A DNA stretch of 37,474 nucleotides, from positions 1-37,474 of the forward strand of contig VXPH01000190.1 of assembly GCA_009839615.1 (NCBI GenBank). The letters are read 5' to 3'. Each line of letters opens with the position of its first letter. Position 1 is the stretch's first letter. Source of the stretch: Nitrospinota bacterium (GTDB taxonomy: Bacteria > UBA8248). Position numbers and translations under genes: made by a program. The notes beneath the pieces are model-generated. The model was given only the letters and a program-made list of their open reading frames with translations, had not been told where the DNA came from and made no database searches. This document shows positions 27,790-35,597 of this stretch, piece by piece.

Positions 27790-29199
27790 ATGAATGCCGA
27801 CATTCGAGTTCGCTTTGCCCCATCCAACACGGGCCACCTCCATATAGGCGGCGCGCGAACCGCTTTGTTTAACTGGTTTTTTGCGAAACATCACGCGGGC
27901 ACGGCTATCTTGAGAATCGAAGACACCGACCGGCAACGTTCTACGGAAGAATATTACGACGCGATCCTGCAGGCGTTCGACTGGCTGGGCCTCGAATGGG
28001 ATGAAGGCCCGTATCGTCAATCCCGGCGCATGGCTCTCTATAAAGAAGCGGCCGATAAACTGCTCTCATCCGGCGCCGCCTATAGATGCACATGCACTCC
28101 GGAGGAAGTGAACGCCATGCGTGAACGTGCTCGCGCCGAGGGGAAAACGCCGAAATACGACGGCACTTGTCGAGATCGATACGACAAAGACCCGAATATC
28201 CCTTTTTGTCTTCGCCTCAGGGCGCCTGATGTCGGGGAGACGATTGTCGACGACATCCTTACCGGTGAGGTGGTATTCGAGAACTCACAACTCGACGATA
28301 TGGTCATCGTCCGCACCGACGGGACGCCTACATATAATTTCTGTGTGGCTATCGATGACATCGATATGAAGATATCCCATGTCATACGCGGTAACGACCA
28401 CCTCTCCAATACTCCAAAACAGCTTCTTGTCTATCAGGCACTGGAGGAAACGACACCAAAATTCGCGCACATATCGATGATTTTGGGGTCCGATAAAAAA
28501 AGACTGTCAAAACGGCATGGGGCGGATTCGGTATTGGAATATAAAGAACGGGGGTTTCTCCCTGAAGCGCTGATCAACTATCTTGTTCGGCTCGGCTGGA
28601 GTCACGGAGACCAGGAAATTTTCTCCAAAGAAGAAATAGTCGAAAATTTTGCTTTGGAAAACTTGAACAAATCCGCTGCCATCTTCAACCCGGAAAAGCT
28701 ATTGTGGCTGAATCAGGAGTACATCAAATCGGCCGATGGCGATTTTCTCGTCGAATCGCTCGATGCGGGCCTCAGAGCACAGGGTTTATCGCCGGATGTC
28801 CTCACACATAAATCTCGTGAAGGCATTGTGGACGAACTTAGGACGCGCTCGAGCACATTGACGGAGATGATAGATGGCGCTCGTTTTTTCTTTGAAAATG
28901 AAGTCGATTTTGACGAGAAAGCGGCTTCGAAATTCTTGACTTCGGAGAGCTCGGGGTTGATGCTGAAACTGCGGAATGAATTGAGTAAAATCGATATGTT
29001 TTCATCCGAAAACGTCAAATCGGCTTTTCATCGCGTTATGGAAGAAGAGGCCATAAAACTCGGCAAACTAGCACAACCCGTGCGCGTCGCTATTACGGGC
29101 GTCACTATCAGCCCCGGCATCTTTGAGACGCTCAGCCTGCTTGGAAAAGACAGGAGCCTCCACCGTCTCGACGCGGCTCTGGCCAGGATCAATCAATAA
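27790..29199 (+). CDS. gltX: Glutamyl-tRNA synthetase
   Basis: A 469-residue class I synthetase that charges tRNA-Glu, and in many bacteria also mischarges tRNA-Gln for later amidation by GatCAB. The HIGH element appears as HLHIGGARTALFNW near residue 16, with PSNTG where most family members have PSPTG. The zinc-binding region near residue 100 keeps YRCTC and a later cysteine (YDGTCRD). The KMSKS element is KKRLSKRHGA near residue 240. The C-terminal anticodon-binding domain (WLNQEYIK, ITGVTISPGIFETLSLLGKD) is complete. The ATG at 27790 is preferred; a TTG one codon earlier sits closer to the GAGGA ribosome site. A tRNA-Gln gene follows 61 bases later, so a non-discriminating role is attractive but unproven. 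Confidence 0.97.
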   Translation: MNADIRVRFAPSNTGHLHIGGARTALFNWFFAKHHAGTAILRIEDTDRQRSTEEYYDAILQAFDWLGLEWDEGPYRQSRRMALYKEAADKLLSSGAAYRCTCTPEEVNAMRERARAEGKTPKYDGTCRDRYDKDPNIPFCLRLRAPDVGETIVDDILTGEVVFENSQLDDMVIVRTDGTPTYNFCVAIDDIDMKISHVIRGNDHLSNTPKQLLVYQALEETTPKFAHISMILGSDKKRLSKRHGADSVLEYKERGFLPEALINYLVRLGWSHGDQEIFSKEEIVENFALENLNKSAAIFNPEKLLWLNQEYIKSADGDFLVESLDAGLRAQGLSPDVLTHKSREGIVDELRTRSSTLTEMIDGARFFFENEVDFDEKAASKFLTSESSGLMLKLRNELSKIDMFSSENVKSAFHRVMEEEAIKLGKLAQPVRVAITGVTISPGIFETLSLLGKDRSLHRLDAALARINQ

Positions 29200-29217
29200 A
29201 TGTTTTCTCCATCGTCC

Positions 29218-29246
29218 TTGACGAACAAAGAACTCATACATATAAA
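29218..29246 (+). promoter_or_regulatory. Promoter of tRNA-Gln
   Basis: TTGACG (29218-29223) and TATAAA (29241-29246) stand 17 bases apart, five of six matches each. The expected start site is about 8 bases before the mature tRNA. This is one of the best promoters in the window. Confidence 0.75.
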
Positions 29247-29260
29247 CATCTAGGTCATTT

Positions 29261-29334
29261 TGGGGGATCGTCTAGCGGCAGGACACCAGACTCTGGATCT
29301 GGGTACGGAGGTTCGAATCCTCCTCCCCCAGCCA
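29261..29334 (+). tRNA. tRNA-Gln (CUG anticodon)
   Basis: The cloverleaf is complete. The acceptor stem is TGGGGGA / TCCCCCA with discriminator G and an encoded CCA at 29332-29334. The D-arm is GTC...GAC with AGCGGCAG in the loop. The anticodon stem is CCAGA / TCTGG around the loop CTCTGGA, giving anticodon CTG. The T-arm is GGAGG TTCGAAT CCTCC. It sits directly after gltX but has its own strong promoter. Confidence 0.97.
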
Positions 29335-29349
29335 ATGAATGCTTACCGA

Positions 29350-29378
29350 TTGAGTTCTAGTGCACAGAAATTTGTAGT
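29350..29378 (+). promoter_or_regulatory. Weak putative promoter for the peroxiredoxin
   Basis: TTGAGT (29350-29355) and TGTAGT (29373-29378) are 17 bases apart, four of six matches each. No terminator separates the tRNA from the peroxiredoxin, so read-through from the tRNA promoter is also possible. Confidence 0.35.
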
Positions 29379-29409
29379 TTTCTTTCATTCTTAATGCAAG
29401 GAGACGAAA

Positions 29410-30066
29410 ATGACTTTAAGAATCAATGATGAAGCACCAGATTTTTCCGCAGAGACGACCCAAGGTCCCATCAATTTTCATGAATGGATTGGCGATGGTT
29501 GGGCCATCATATTTTCACACCCAAAGGACTTTACGCCGGTCTGCACTACGGAACTGGGGACGATGGCTGGACTCAAGCCCGAATTCGACAAAAGAAACTG
29601 CAAAGTGATCGGTATTAGCGTCGACGGGGTTTCCGACCATGAAAAATGGTCGAAAGATATCGAAGCTTCTCAGGGCCATGCCGTGAATTACCCGCTGATT
29701 GGCGATCCCGAACTTGCAATCGTAAAATCCTACGACATGCTGCCTACCGATACGGGCGACACCTCTGAGGGACGAACAGCAGCAGATAATGCAACTGCCC
29801 GCTCGGTGTTCGTCATCGGCCCGGATAAGCGCATCAAGGCGACACTCACCTATCCGATGAGCACGGGCCGGAATTTCAGCGAAATTCTGAGACTGCTTGA
29901 TTCCTGCCAATTGACAGCCAATGAACAAGTGGCTACTCCGGCAAACTGGCTACAAGGCGAAGACGTAATCATTTTGCCGGCCGTTTCGGATGAGGATGCG
30001 AAGAAGAAATATCCGGAAGGATGGGAGTCGCCGCTCCCCTATATCCGGGTCGTCAAACAGCCGTAG
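29410..30066 (+). CDS. Prx6-type (1-Cys) peroxiredoxin
   Basis: A 218-residue peroxiredoxin that reduces hydrogen peroxide and organic hydroperoxides. The peroxidatic cysteine is C45 in HPKDFTPVCTTELG. The Prx6 hallmarks follow: GISVDGVSDHEKW, the YPLIGDPELAIVKSYDML segment, ARSVFVIGPDKRIKATLTYPMSTGRNF, and the long C-terminal extension with PANWLQGEDVIILPAVSDEDAKKKYPEGW. These place it with 1-Cys enzymes rather than AhpC. Two more cysteines occur (near 68 and 163), but neither is at the canonical 2-Cys resolving position. AAGGAG stands ideally before the ATG. The gene is cytoplasmic and closed by a strong bidirectional terminator 80 bases downstream. Confidence 0.95.
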   Translation: MTLRINDEAPDFSAETTQGPINFHEWIGDGWAIIFSHPKDFTPVCTTELGTMAGLKPEFDKRNCKVIGISVDGVSDHEKWSKDIEASQGHAVNYPLIGDPELAIVKSYDMLPTDTGDTSEGRTAADNATARSVFVIGPDKRIKATLTYPMSTGRNFSEILRLLDSCQLTANEQVATPANWLQGEDVIILPAVSDEDAKKKYPEGWESPLPYIRVVKQP

Positions 30067-30144
30067 CTTTCGGCGAATCCACCCTCGTCCGCAAACCGGA
30101 ATGCGGGGCGGCACAGTTGATCCCCGGCTCGACAGGGTAGAATG

Positions 30145-30183
30145 AAAAGAGCCGCGGCCGGCGGCGGCCGCGGCTCTTTTTGT
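30145..30183. terminator. Perfect bidirectional terminator
   Basis: A 16-bp perfect stem (AAAAGAGCCGCGGCCG at 30145-30160, complement at 30165-30180) with loop GCGG includes A-tract and T-tract ends. It therefore works in both directions, for the rightward peroxiredoxin and the leftward substrate-binding protein. Confidence 0.95.
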
Positions 30184-30198
30184 TTCAGATAACGAGCC

Positions 30199-31194
30199 TT
30201 AGTTTTTCCAGTCCTCGGTTTTCATGGCCTCTTTTATCATACTCAGGTCCATGCCTTCCTTCCGCAGGTCGACCACGCGCTTCGCCTTGCGTTTCTCCAC
30301 GAGCACCTTGCCCATGAAATCGAACCACTTGTAATCCGTCTCGTTCGGGAGAAGGCCAAACTCCAAATCAGCAACGGACGCCTGCACGATTTTCCGCTTG
30401 ATCTTCGAACCCTTCGATTGCAGATGGCTCAGGTACACGTCCACAAATTTATCGCGATTGTCCCTGTGCAGTTTCATGCCCCGAATGTAGCCCCGCAGGA
30501 ACTTCACGTAGACGTCCCTGTCTTTCTTGAGGGTTTTACCGTTCGCAAACAAAATCCACAGGTTGTTCGCATATTTGCAATACGTTTCGACTGTGCGCGC
30601 CCATCCCCTGTCTATGGCGATGGCGGCCTGCGGGTTGTTCAGACCGATCATGTCGACCGTACGGGATTTGAGTGCGGCCATGCGGGTATCAGTGTTCATG
30701 TTCACGGTCGTGAAATCTTTTTCCGTTAGGCCGTATTTCGGCAGAATGAAGGTGGTGAGCGTGAAATAAGAGCCCGTGGCCTTCCCGATGCCGAGCCTTT
30801 TCCCCTTCATGTCGTGCAGGGTCTTGATGGGCGACTTCGGGGAGGTGAGAATTTTGTTCGACTTGCACCAGTAGTTGGCGTTCGCGATGCCGGGAGCGTT
30901 CGCGCCTTTCGATATAGCGGAGAGAAAAGCGCGGTCCGCGGCGCCGCCGACGTCGAGAGAGTTCGCCAAAATCGCCTGGCGCATCAGCTTGCCCTGGGGG
31001 AACTGCTTGACCGTATACTTGCCCTTGCCGATGGTCTGATCGAAATAGCCCATCTTGTAGGCCACGGCGGTTACGGACCCCATGACGGCGCGGTGGTGGC
31101 CGATGCGGAACGGCGCCGCATGGGCGGAAAATACCGTAAACAGAATTCCCGCTACGGCCATGGCCACAGTAAGAAACATACTTCTTCGATTCAT
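30199..31194 (-). CDS. ABC-type substrate-binding protein (NMT1/SsuA-like)
   Basis: A 331-residue periplasmic binding protein. A Sec signal peptide is clear: MNRR, a hydrophobic core, then FSAHAAPF with likely cleavage after AHA near residue 25. The mature part follows the NMT1/SsuA/TauA pattern: MGYFDQTIGKGKYTVKQF, then DVGGAADRAFLSAISKG, DMKGKRLGIGKATGSYF, and DMIGLNNPQAAIAIDRGW. Such proteins bind sulfonates, nitrate, pyrimidine precursors or other small organics for ABC uptake. I chose the ATG at 31194 because AAGGAGG stands before it and the signal peptide then starts correctly. No permease or ATPase gene is adjacent and the unit is closed by its own terminator, so it is an orphan here. 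It appears richer in GC than its neighbours. Confidence 0.88.
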   Translation of the reverse strand: MNRRSMFLTVAMAVAGILFTVFSAHAAPFRIGHHRAVMGSVTAVAYKMGYFDQTIGKGKYTVKQFPQGKLMRQAILANSLDVGGAADRAFLSAISKGANAPGIANANYWCKSNKILTSPKSPIKTLHDMKGKRLGIGKATGSYFTLTTFILPKYGLTEKDFTTVNMNTDTRMAALKSRTVDMIGLNNPQAAIAIDRGWARTVETYCKYANNLWILFANGKTLKKDRDVYVKFLRGYIRGMKLHRDNRDKFVDVYLSHLQSKGSKIKRKIVQASVADLEFGLLPNETDYKWFDFMGKVLVEKRKAKRVVDLRKEGMDLSMIKEAMKTEDWKN

Positions 31195-31262
31195 TACATA
31201 ATCCTCCTTGAGATTCATTGGCCCGAAGGCATCCACGAATGAAACCAAAAGATTGGCATCCC

Positions 31263-31291
31263 ACAATAGTCAAGCAAGTTCCAACCTTCAA
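31263..31291 (-). promoter_or_regulatory. Weak putative promoter of the binding-protein gene
   Basis: Read leftwards, TTGAAG (31286-31291) and TATTGT (31263-31268) are 17 bases apart, four of six matches each, about 70 bases before the ATG. The rest of 31195-31422 shows no gene or clear hairpin. Confidence 0.35.
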
Positions 31292-31422
31292 ATTCCCATA
31301 CATTCCATGAATGGCTAAAAGATATCATAGCTTAAAGCAAAAATGCATCCCACTAAGCTCCAGATATCCCTCTTTCATTTTCCATTCATGGGAAATCTCC
31401 AACCTGATTCGACTTATTTTGT

Positions 31423-32634
31423 TCAGGTAGTAGATTCCGGCTCAGGATCTCGTCTTTGCAAGGACAAAGCCAGGACCAAGCCCACAAACAATACGATTGG
31501 AAGAGTCCAAAATGCATTCAACATTCCGATTCTCTCCCCAAGCAAAGAGAGGGGAATTGCCGTCAGTCCGGCAAATATCCAACCACTACCCAGTATCAAT
31601 GAACTTGCAAACCCCCGGTGTTCGGGTAAATATTCCTGCGCCAAGGCAACGGATACCCCCATCGGCACAAAAACCCCTGCGCCAATGATTGCGAGAGATA
31701 TATAAGCCCATTCCAAGGAAGATAACTGAAACGCCACCATACCGGCCAAGGCGCATCCAACGCCGATGGTAATCACCTTGGGCTTCCCGTACCTGTCACC
31801 CATAATGCCCCCGAGCATCACGCCGATGGCTCCCGAGAAAAAAATGACCGTGTTGGCCATGCCGCCGCGCCAAAGGCCCAAACCTTTTTCGACAAATATC
31901 GCGGGCAAAAATCCCCCCAAATTCGCCAAAGTCGTTCCCCTAACGGCAGCGATGCCAAACAGGAGAAGTATAGGTCCACGGACATGTTTCAGCGACGCGA
32001 CCAATCCTTCCCGTTCGAGCGCTTTTTCATCTTTTTTCTTTCTCCGGGGAGGAGCAGGCATACCCAATTTCACCCCCACCATCGCGAGCACCGCCACAAG
32101 GATAAACACCCACAAATGCTCCATGCCTAAGGTTTCTGCGATGAAGATGGCAATCAACGGGCCAAGAGCAAAACCCAGCCTTCCTGCTGTAACGAACAGG
32201 CTGACTATAAAGCCGGCATGCTCGGAACTCAGCCGGCCGGCTCGAGCGGCCATATCCGGATGACATAAACCAAAAAGAATGCCACCCATGATTACGGCGG
32301 CGGTCAGGCCATAGACGCTCGTCACCCATCCGATTGCAGTAAAAGCAATGGAGCTACCTATCAAGCCTACGGTAAGCCAGGGCAGCCAGGGCCATCTGTC
32401 GATTACGACACCAGTAATGGGTTGCGTGATGGAGCCGCTCATCGCCTGGCATGAAATCAAGAATCCGATTGTCGTGAGGCTTAGTCCCAATTTTTCTTTT
32501 AGTAGTGGAACTAAAGGCGCAAAGAAATTCGCCTGGCTATCGACCACAAAATGCGCAAAAAAAATGATGCCTGTTCCTGTCCAGGGCAAAGTACGAAAAG
32601 ACGGCTTCTTCGCAGTTTCAGAGTGATTGTTCAA
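31423..32634 (-). CDS. MFS transporter
   Basis: A 403-residue, twelve-segment major facilitator resembling the fosmidomycin-resistance/oxalate-formate-like MFS groups. Segment 1 begins TGIIFFAHFVVDSQANFFAPLVPLLKEKL. The loop between segments 2 and 3 has GVVIDRWPW rather than a classic DRxGRR, but the central loop does carry the basic cluster PPRRKKKDEK and GGIMGDRYGKPK follows in the second half. The start is TTG, two bases after the stop of the LLM gene, with GAGG overlapping that stop, so translation is coupled. It is the last gene of the CMD-SDR-LLM-MFS operon and probably moves the compound that these enzymes process. The substrate is unknown. Confidence 0.87.
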   Translation of the reverse strand: MNNHSETAKKPSFRTLPWTGTGIIFFAHFVVDSQANFFAPLVPLLKEKLGLSLTTIGFLISCQAMSGSITQPITGVVIDRWPWLPWLTVGLIGSSIAFTAIGWVTSVYGLTAAVIMGGILFGLCHPDMAARAGRLSSEHAGFIVSLFVTAGRLGFALGPLIAIFIAETLGMEHLWVFILVAVLAMVGVKLGMPAPPRRKKKDEKALEREGLVASLKHVRGPILLLFGIAAVRGTTLANLGGFLPAIFVEKGLGLWRGGMANTVIFFSGAIGVMLGGIMGDRYGKPKVITIGVGCALAGMVAFQLSSLEWAYISLAIIGAGVFVPMGVSVALAQEYLPEHRGFASSLILGSGWIFAGLTAIPLSLLGERIGMLNAFWTLPIVLFVGLVLALSLQRRDPEPESTT

Positions 32635-32636
32635 TT

Positions 32637-33635
32637 TTACCTCGGAGCTAGGGCTCTCAAGGTGCGCTTGACCGCATCTTGATAACTTTCACCCGTCAAC
32701 ACAGGGTCTATCATCAAGGCCGGCAAATCCACCCCGGCCTCACGGAAAGCGGCCAGCCGTTCACAGCACCTCTCCGGTGGGCCGACAAGACAAAACTCAT
32801 CGATGATGTCGTCTGTGATTCCATCTCTCAAAGCTATCTGATCACCTCGCTCGAAGGCTTTTTTTATGTTTTCCGCCTCTTGCTCATAGCCGCTTTCCCG
32901 AATCGAGTTGTTATAGGCAGGGAGTCCCAGCCAATACGTAAGGGTCTTACGGGCGGCATCTCTGGCAAAGGCGAGGTCATCGCACAAAAAGGTATGTATT
33001 CCTAGATCAATCTCTACATCACGAGGATTTCTACCCGCTCGCTTGGCGCCTGCGTCTCTTGCTTCCAAATAAGCGCCCATTCTCGATAACGGAATCATAT
33101 AAGGCAACAATCCATCTGCTATTTCTCCGCCAAGCTCTGTCATCTTGGGACCGACTGCAGCCATGTATATTCGTACCGGGTATTTCGAGCGTCTGAATTT
33201 CAACTCTTCTCCCTGGTAAGTCTGTACAGGTAGGGGATACACTGGCTCACCCTCCAATACGCCTCTGACCTCACTCACATATTTGCGCATATCACCGAGA
33301 GGATTTCCGGGCTCTATCCCCATCGCTCTGATTCGGGGCAGGTGCCCAAGTCCGAGACCTAAAACATAGCGGCCGCCGGAGATTTCATTGATCGCCACCG
33401 CGCCTTGCGCCGCCATGGAGGCATGGCGCAAATAAATGATGGCTACCGAACTTCCGATCTCAATCCTGGTAGTGTATGTCGCCATCAACTGATTGATGGC
33501 CAGGGTGTCCGTGAGGGATTCCGTCGTATAGACACGAGCGTATCCCAATTCTTCACCAAGCCTTGAAACCTCTCCCAGCCCCTTGAAGGAAATATCCGCA
33601 AACGTCAGAAGCCAAAACCCGAGGCGGTGCGTCAT
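32637..33635 (-). CDS. LLM-class flavin-dependent oxidoreductase
   Basis: A 332-residue luciferase-like TIM-barrel enzyme, which uses FMN or F420. The start FWLLTFADISFKGLGEVSRLGEELGY, the strand TRIEIGSSVAIIYLRHASMAAQ, the motif GGRYVLGLGLGH and the C-terminal helix PPERCCERLAAFREAGVD fit the bacterial-luciferase superfamily; the N-terminal half looks like the F420-dependent reductase branch. The ATG at 33635 is preferred over one 20 codons upstream because GGAGAAAGG precedes it and the barrel begins there. It lies 37 bases after the SDR gene and two bases before the MFS gene. Whether it is an F420 enzyme or an FMN monooxygenase is open. Confidence 0.9.
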   Translation of the reverse strand: MTHRLGFWLLTFADISFKGLGEVSRLGEELGYARVYTTESLTDTLAINQLMATYTTRIEIGSSVAIIYLRHASMAAQGAVAINEISGGRYVLGLGLGHLPRIRAMGIEPGNPLGDMRKYVSEVRGVLEGEPVYPLPVQTYQGEELKFRRSKYPVRIYMAAVGPKMTELGGEIADGLLPYMIPLSRMGAYLEARDAGAKRAGRNPRDVEIDLGIHTFLCDDLAFARDAARKTLTYWLGLPAYNNSIRESGYEQEAENIKKAFERGDQIALRDGITDDIIDEFCLVGPPERCCERLAAFREAGVDLPALMIDPVLTGESYQDAVKRTLRALAPR

Positions 33636-33672
33636 ACAGAACCTTTCTCCAACCCCAAATTCCCCATGATGA

Positions 33673-34434
33673 CTATTGGCACAACCTGCCCCCATCTACC
33701 AGAATGACCGCTCCGTTCATGTATGACGCTTCGCCCGAAGCCATGAAAACGGCACAGTCGGCGATTTCTTCGGGAGTCGCAAATCGTCCCAACGGTATAT
33801 TACTCATCAGCCTCTCGCGTCTACCTGCTTCGGTTTCCACACGATGTTTCGTCCCCTCACTCAAAGTCGTTCCCGGGGCGATGGCGTTAACGCGAATCCC
33901 CTTCGGTCCGAGTTCTGCGGCATGCGCCTTCGTCATCAGGTGCATGGCCCCTTTCGTCGCGCAATAGAGAGAATTATTGGGTACTCCCGCCTCTCCGGAC
34001 GTCGAGCCGATGTTGATAATTTGGCCCCCGGATCTGGGGATCATGTGCTTGGCGGCCAATCCGCTCAGCATGAATGAAGCCATCGCATTGACTTGAAAGA
34101 GTGCAACAACTTCTTCATGCGTGACTTCTTCCAGAGGCTTGTTGCAGCGTATCCCGGCGCAATTCACCAATATATCGAGATGCCCGAGATGCAGTAGCGC
34201 GCGATTCATCAAAGGAGCAACATTCGCCAGGTTCGATAGGTCAATCCCCTCGCCGGCCGCCGATATCCCTTGGGTCTTGCAATACTCGAGGGTCAACTCC
34301 AAAGATTTCTGGTTTCTACCCCCCGCCAGATATAGCGAACACCCCTCCTCGGCGAAACGCCTCGCTATGGCGGAGCCAATCCCCACCGAGGCTCCCGTGA
34401 TGAACGCCGTCTTGCCCTCTAGCCGTAATCGCAT
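33673..34434 (-). CDS. SDR-family oxidoreductase
   Basis: A 253-residue short-chain dehydrogenase/reductase of the classical type. The cofactor site is TGASVGIGSAIA near residue 14, followed by NCAG near 90, the catalytic serine in INIGSTSG near 140, and the YxxxK pair in LYCATKGA near 155. The C-terminus ends in the usual MNGAVILVDGG. The residues after strand 2 (GGRNQ) suggest NADP(H), but this is weak. It is the second gene of the leftward operon: 13 bases after the CMD-family gene and 37 before the LLM gene. It probably oxidises or reduces an alcohol/ketone of the shared substrate. Confidence 0.95.
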   Translation of the reverse strand: MRLRLEGKTAFITGASVGIGSAIARRFAEEGCSLYLAGGRNQKSLELTLEYCKTQGISAAGEGIDLSNLANVAPLMNRALLHLGHLDILVNCAGIRCNKPLEEVTHEEVVALFQVNAMASFMLSGLAAKHMIPRSGGQIINIGSTSGEAGVPNNSLYCATKGAMHLMTKAHAAELGPKGIRVNAIAPGTTLSEGTKHRVETEAGRRERLMSNIPLGRFATPEEIADCAVFMASGEASYMNGAVILVDGGRLCQ

Positions 34435-34447
34435 ATCGTGTGACCCT

Positions 34448-34996
34448 TCATTTCAAAGGAGGCTCTACTCCCTCCGGAACCTGAAGTTCAAATGCGTTGA
34501 GCGTCATCGAGACGGTCGTGTAATGTCCAATAAGACCGATTAACTCCACCAACCCACGCTCTCCGAATTGCTCGAATGCATGCTGATAAACGTCATCGCC
34601 TACAAAATGATTTTTGTGCAGTGCAATACAGAATTCATAAACCGCTTCCTCGTCGGCGGCCATATCTGCGGGTCGCCTGTTCTCCTGAACCGCCTTGATG
34701 ATCTCGGGGGATAATCCCCCTTTTCTGGCCAAAGGTTCATGGGCATACCACTCGTATTGAGAGTTCCAGAAGCGGGCGGTGATCAAGATCGCAAACTCGC
34801 TCAATCTAGGCTCAAAGAGGGTGTCATAGCGTAAGTAACGCCCTGTTTCTTCCAGTTTTTCAAGGTAAGCCGGGCTTTTGAGCCACGCCAGAAACGGGCC
34901 TCGTACGCCTCCCCTGGGGCCAGAGGCGATTTTTTCATGGAGTTTTCTTTGCGCATCCGTCATCTGTTCGAACGGCGTTTCAATCAAACGAGTCAT
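34448..34996 (-). CDS. Carboxymuconolactone decarboxylase-family protein
   Basis: A 182-residue AhpD-like protein of the uncharacterised CMD group often seen beside SDR and LLM genes. Visible features are MTDAQRKLHEKIASGPRGG, RGPFLAWLKSPAYLEKLEETGRYLRYD, the core RLSEFAILITARFWNSQYEWYAHEP, and a second half with ELIGLIGHYTTVSMTLNAFE. A CxxC is absent, so a peroxidase role is unlikely. It may act as a hydrolase or decarboxylase, or have no catalytic role. It is the first gene of the leftward operon. AGGAGAA stands about ten bases before the ATG. The 219 bases upstream separate it from the divergent cold-shock gene, and I see no strong promoter there. Confidence 0.87.
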   Translation of the reverse strand: MTRLIETPFEQMTDAQRKLHEKIASGPRGGVRGPFLAWLKSPAYLEKLEETGRYLRYDTLFEPRLSEFAILITARFWNSQYEWYAHEPLARKGGLSPEIIKAVQENRRPADMAADEEAVYEFCIALHKNHFVGDDVYQHAFEQFGERGLVELIGLIGHYTTVSMTLNAFELQVPEGVEPPLK

Positions 34997-35215
34997 CTGC
35001 GTTTATTCTCCTATGGGCTTCAGGTGTGCTTGAGCGGCAAAATTCACCTGCTACATAAGAATTTCACAGGTTGCAAGCCGGTGCTTAGTTTGATAAGCAA
35101 TTATTAAGGCTGCGGCTGGCGCGGCCAAATTGAGTTTTCAGGAAATGTACTTGGAGTGAAAGGCCCCCACCCGTTTCACCTCTACCCATTTCCAAAATAT
35201 GCAGGAGATCAGCAA

Positions 35216-35431
35216 GTGCCAGAAGGAACAGTGAAGTGGTTCAATGACGCGAAGGGCTATGGTTTCATTTCGCAGACGGATGGTGACGACGTTTTCGTTC
35301 ACTTCTCCGCCATCCAGGGAGAGGGCTTCAAGACCCTGGAGGAAGGACAAAGCGTGAACTTCGAAATTGTCCAGGGCCCGAAAGGGCTTCAGGCGGCCAA
35401 CGTCACAAAAGGGGGTGACTCCGAAGAATAA
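35216..35431 (+). CDS. Cold-shock domain protein
   Basis: A 71-residue CspA-type protein that binds single-stranded RNA or DNA and loosens mRNA structure. The RNA-binding motifs are KGYGFI (RNP1) and DVFVHF (RNP2). The protein begins [16 protein letters not shown], as the family does. The start is GTG at 35216, with AGGAG eight bases before it. A longer in-frame reading from 35156 would add 20 unrelated residues and is rejected. A terminator follows within 25 bases, so it is a single-gene unit. The leader could carry cold-responsive structure, as in other csp genes, but nothing specific is evident. Confidence 0.96.
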   Translation: MPEGTVKWFNDAKGYGFISQTDGDDVFVHFSAIQGEGFKTLEEGQSVNFEIVQGPKGLQAANVTKGGDSEE

Positions 35432-35451
35432 CCCTCATTCAGAGAAAACCC

Positions 35452-35484
35452 AAAACGACGGCTCACCCGGGCCGTCGTTTTTTT
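35452..35484 (+). terminator. Intrinsic terminator of the cold-shock gene
   Basis: An 11-bp perfect stem (AAAACGACGGC at 35452-35462, complement at 35471-35481) with an 8-base loop runs into seven T residues. Confidence 0.93.
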
Positions 35485-35597
35485 GTCTACCGATAAGGTT
35501 CTCTCACGCTTGCGGGACGGCCGAACCTTCGTGATATAACCCCACCAGCAAGGCTATCCGGGTTATCCAACAGTTCAAATACACGGAAAGGTATTTC

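Noticed and set aside
35156-35215. A 20-residue N-terminal extension of the cold-shock protein
   Set aside because: The added residues do not resemble the family, and the GTG at 35216 has an ideal AGGAG eight bases upstream.
35485-35597. A TPP riboswitch before the ThiO-like gene
   Set aside because: The leader is only 113 bases and I could not find the conserved thi-box words or fold; no thi genes are present.
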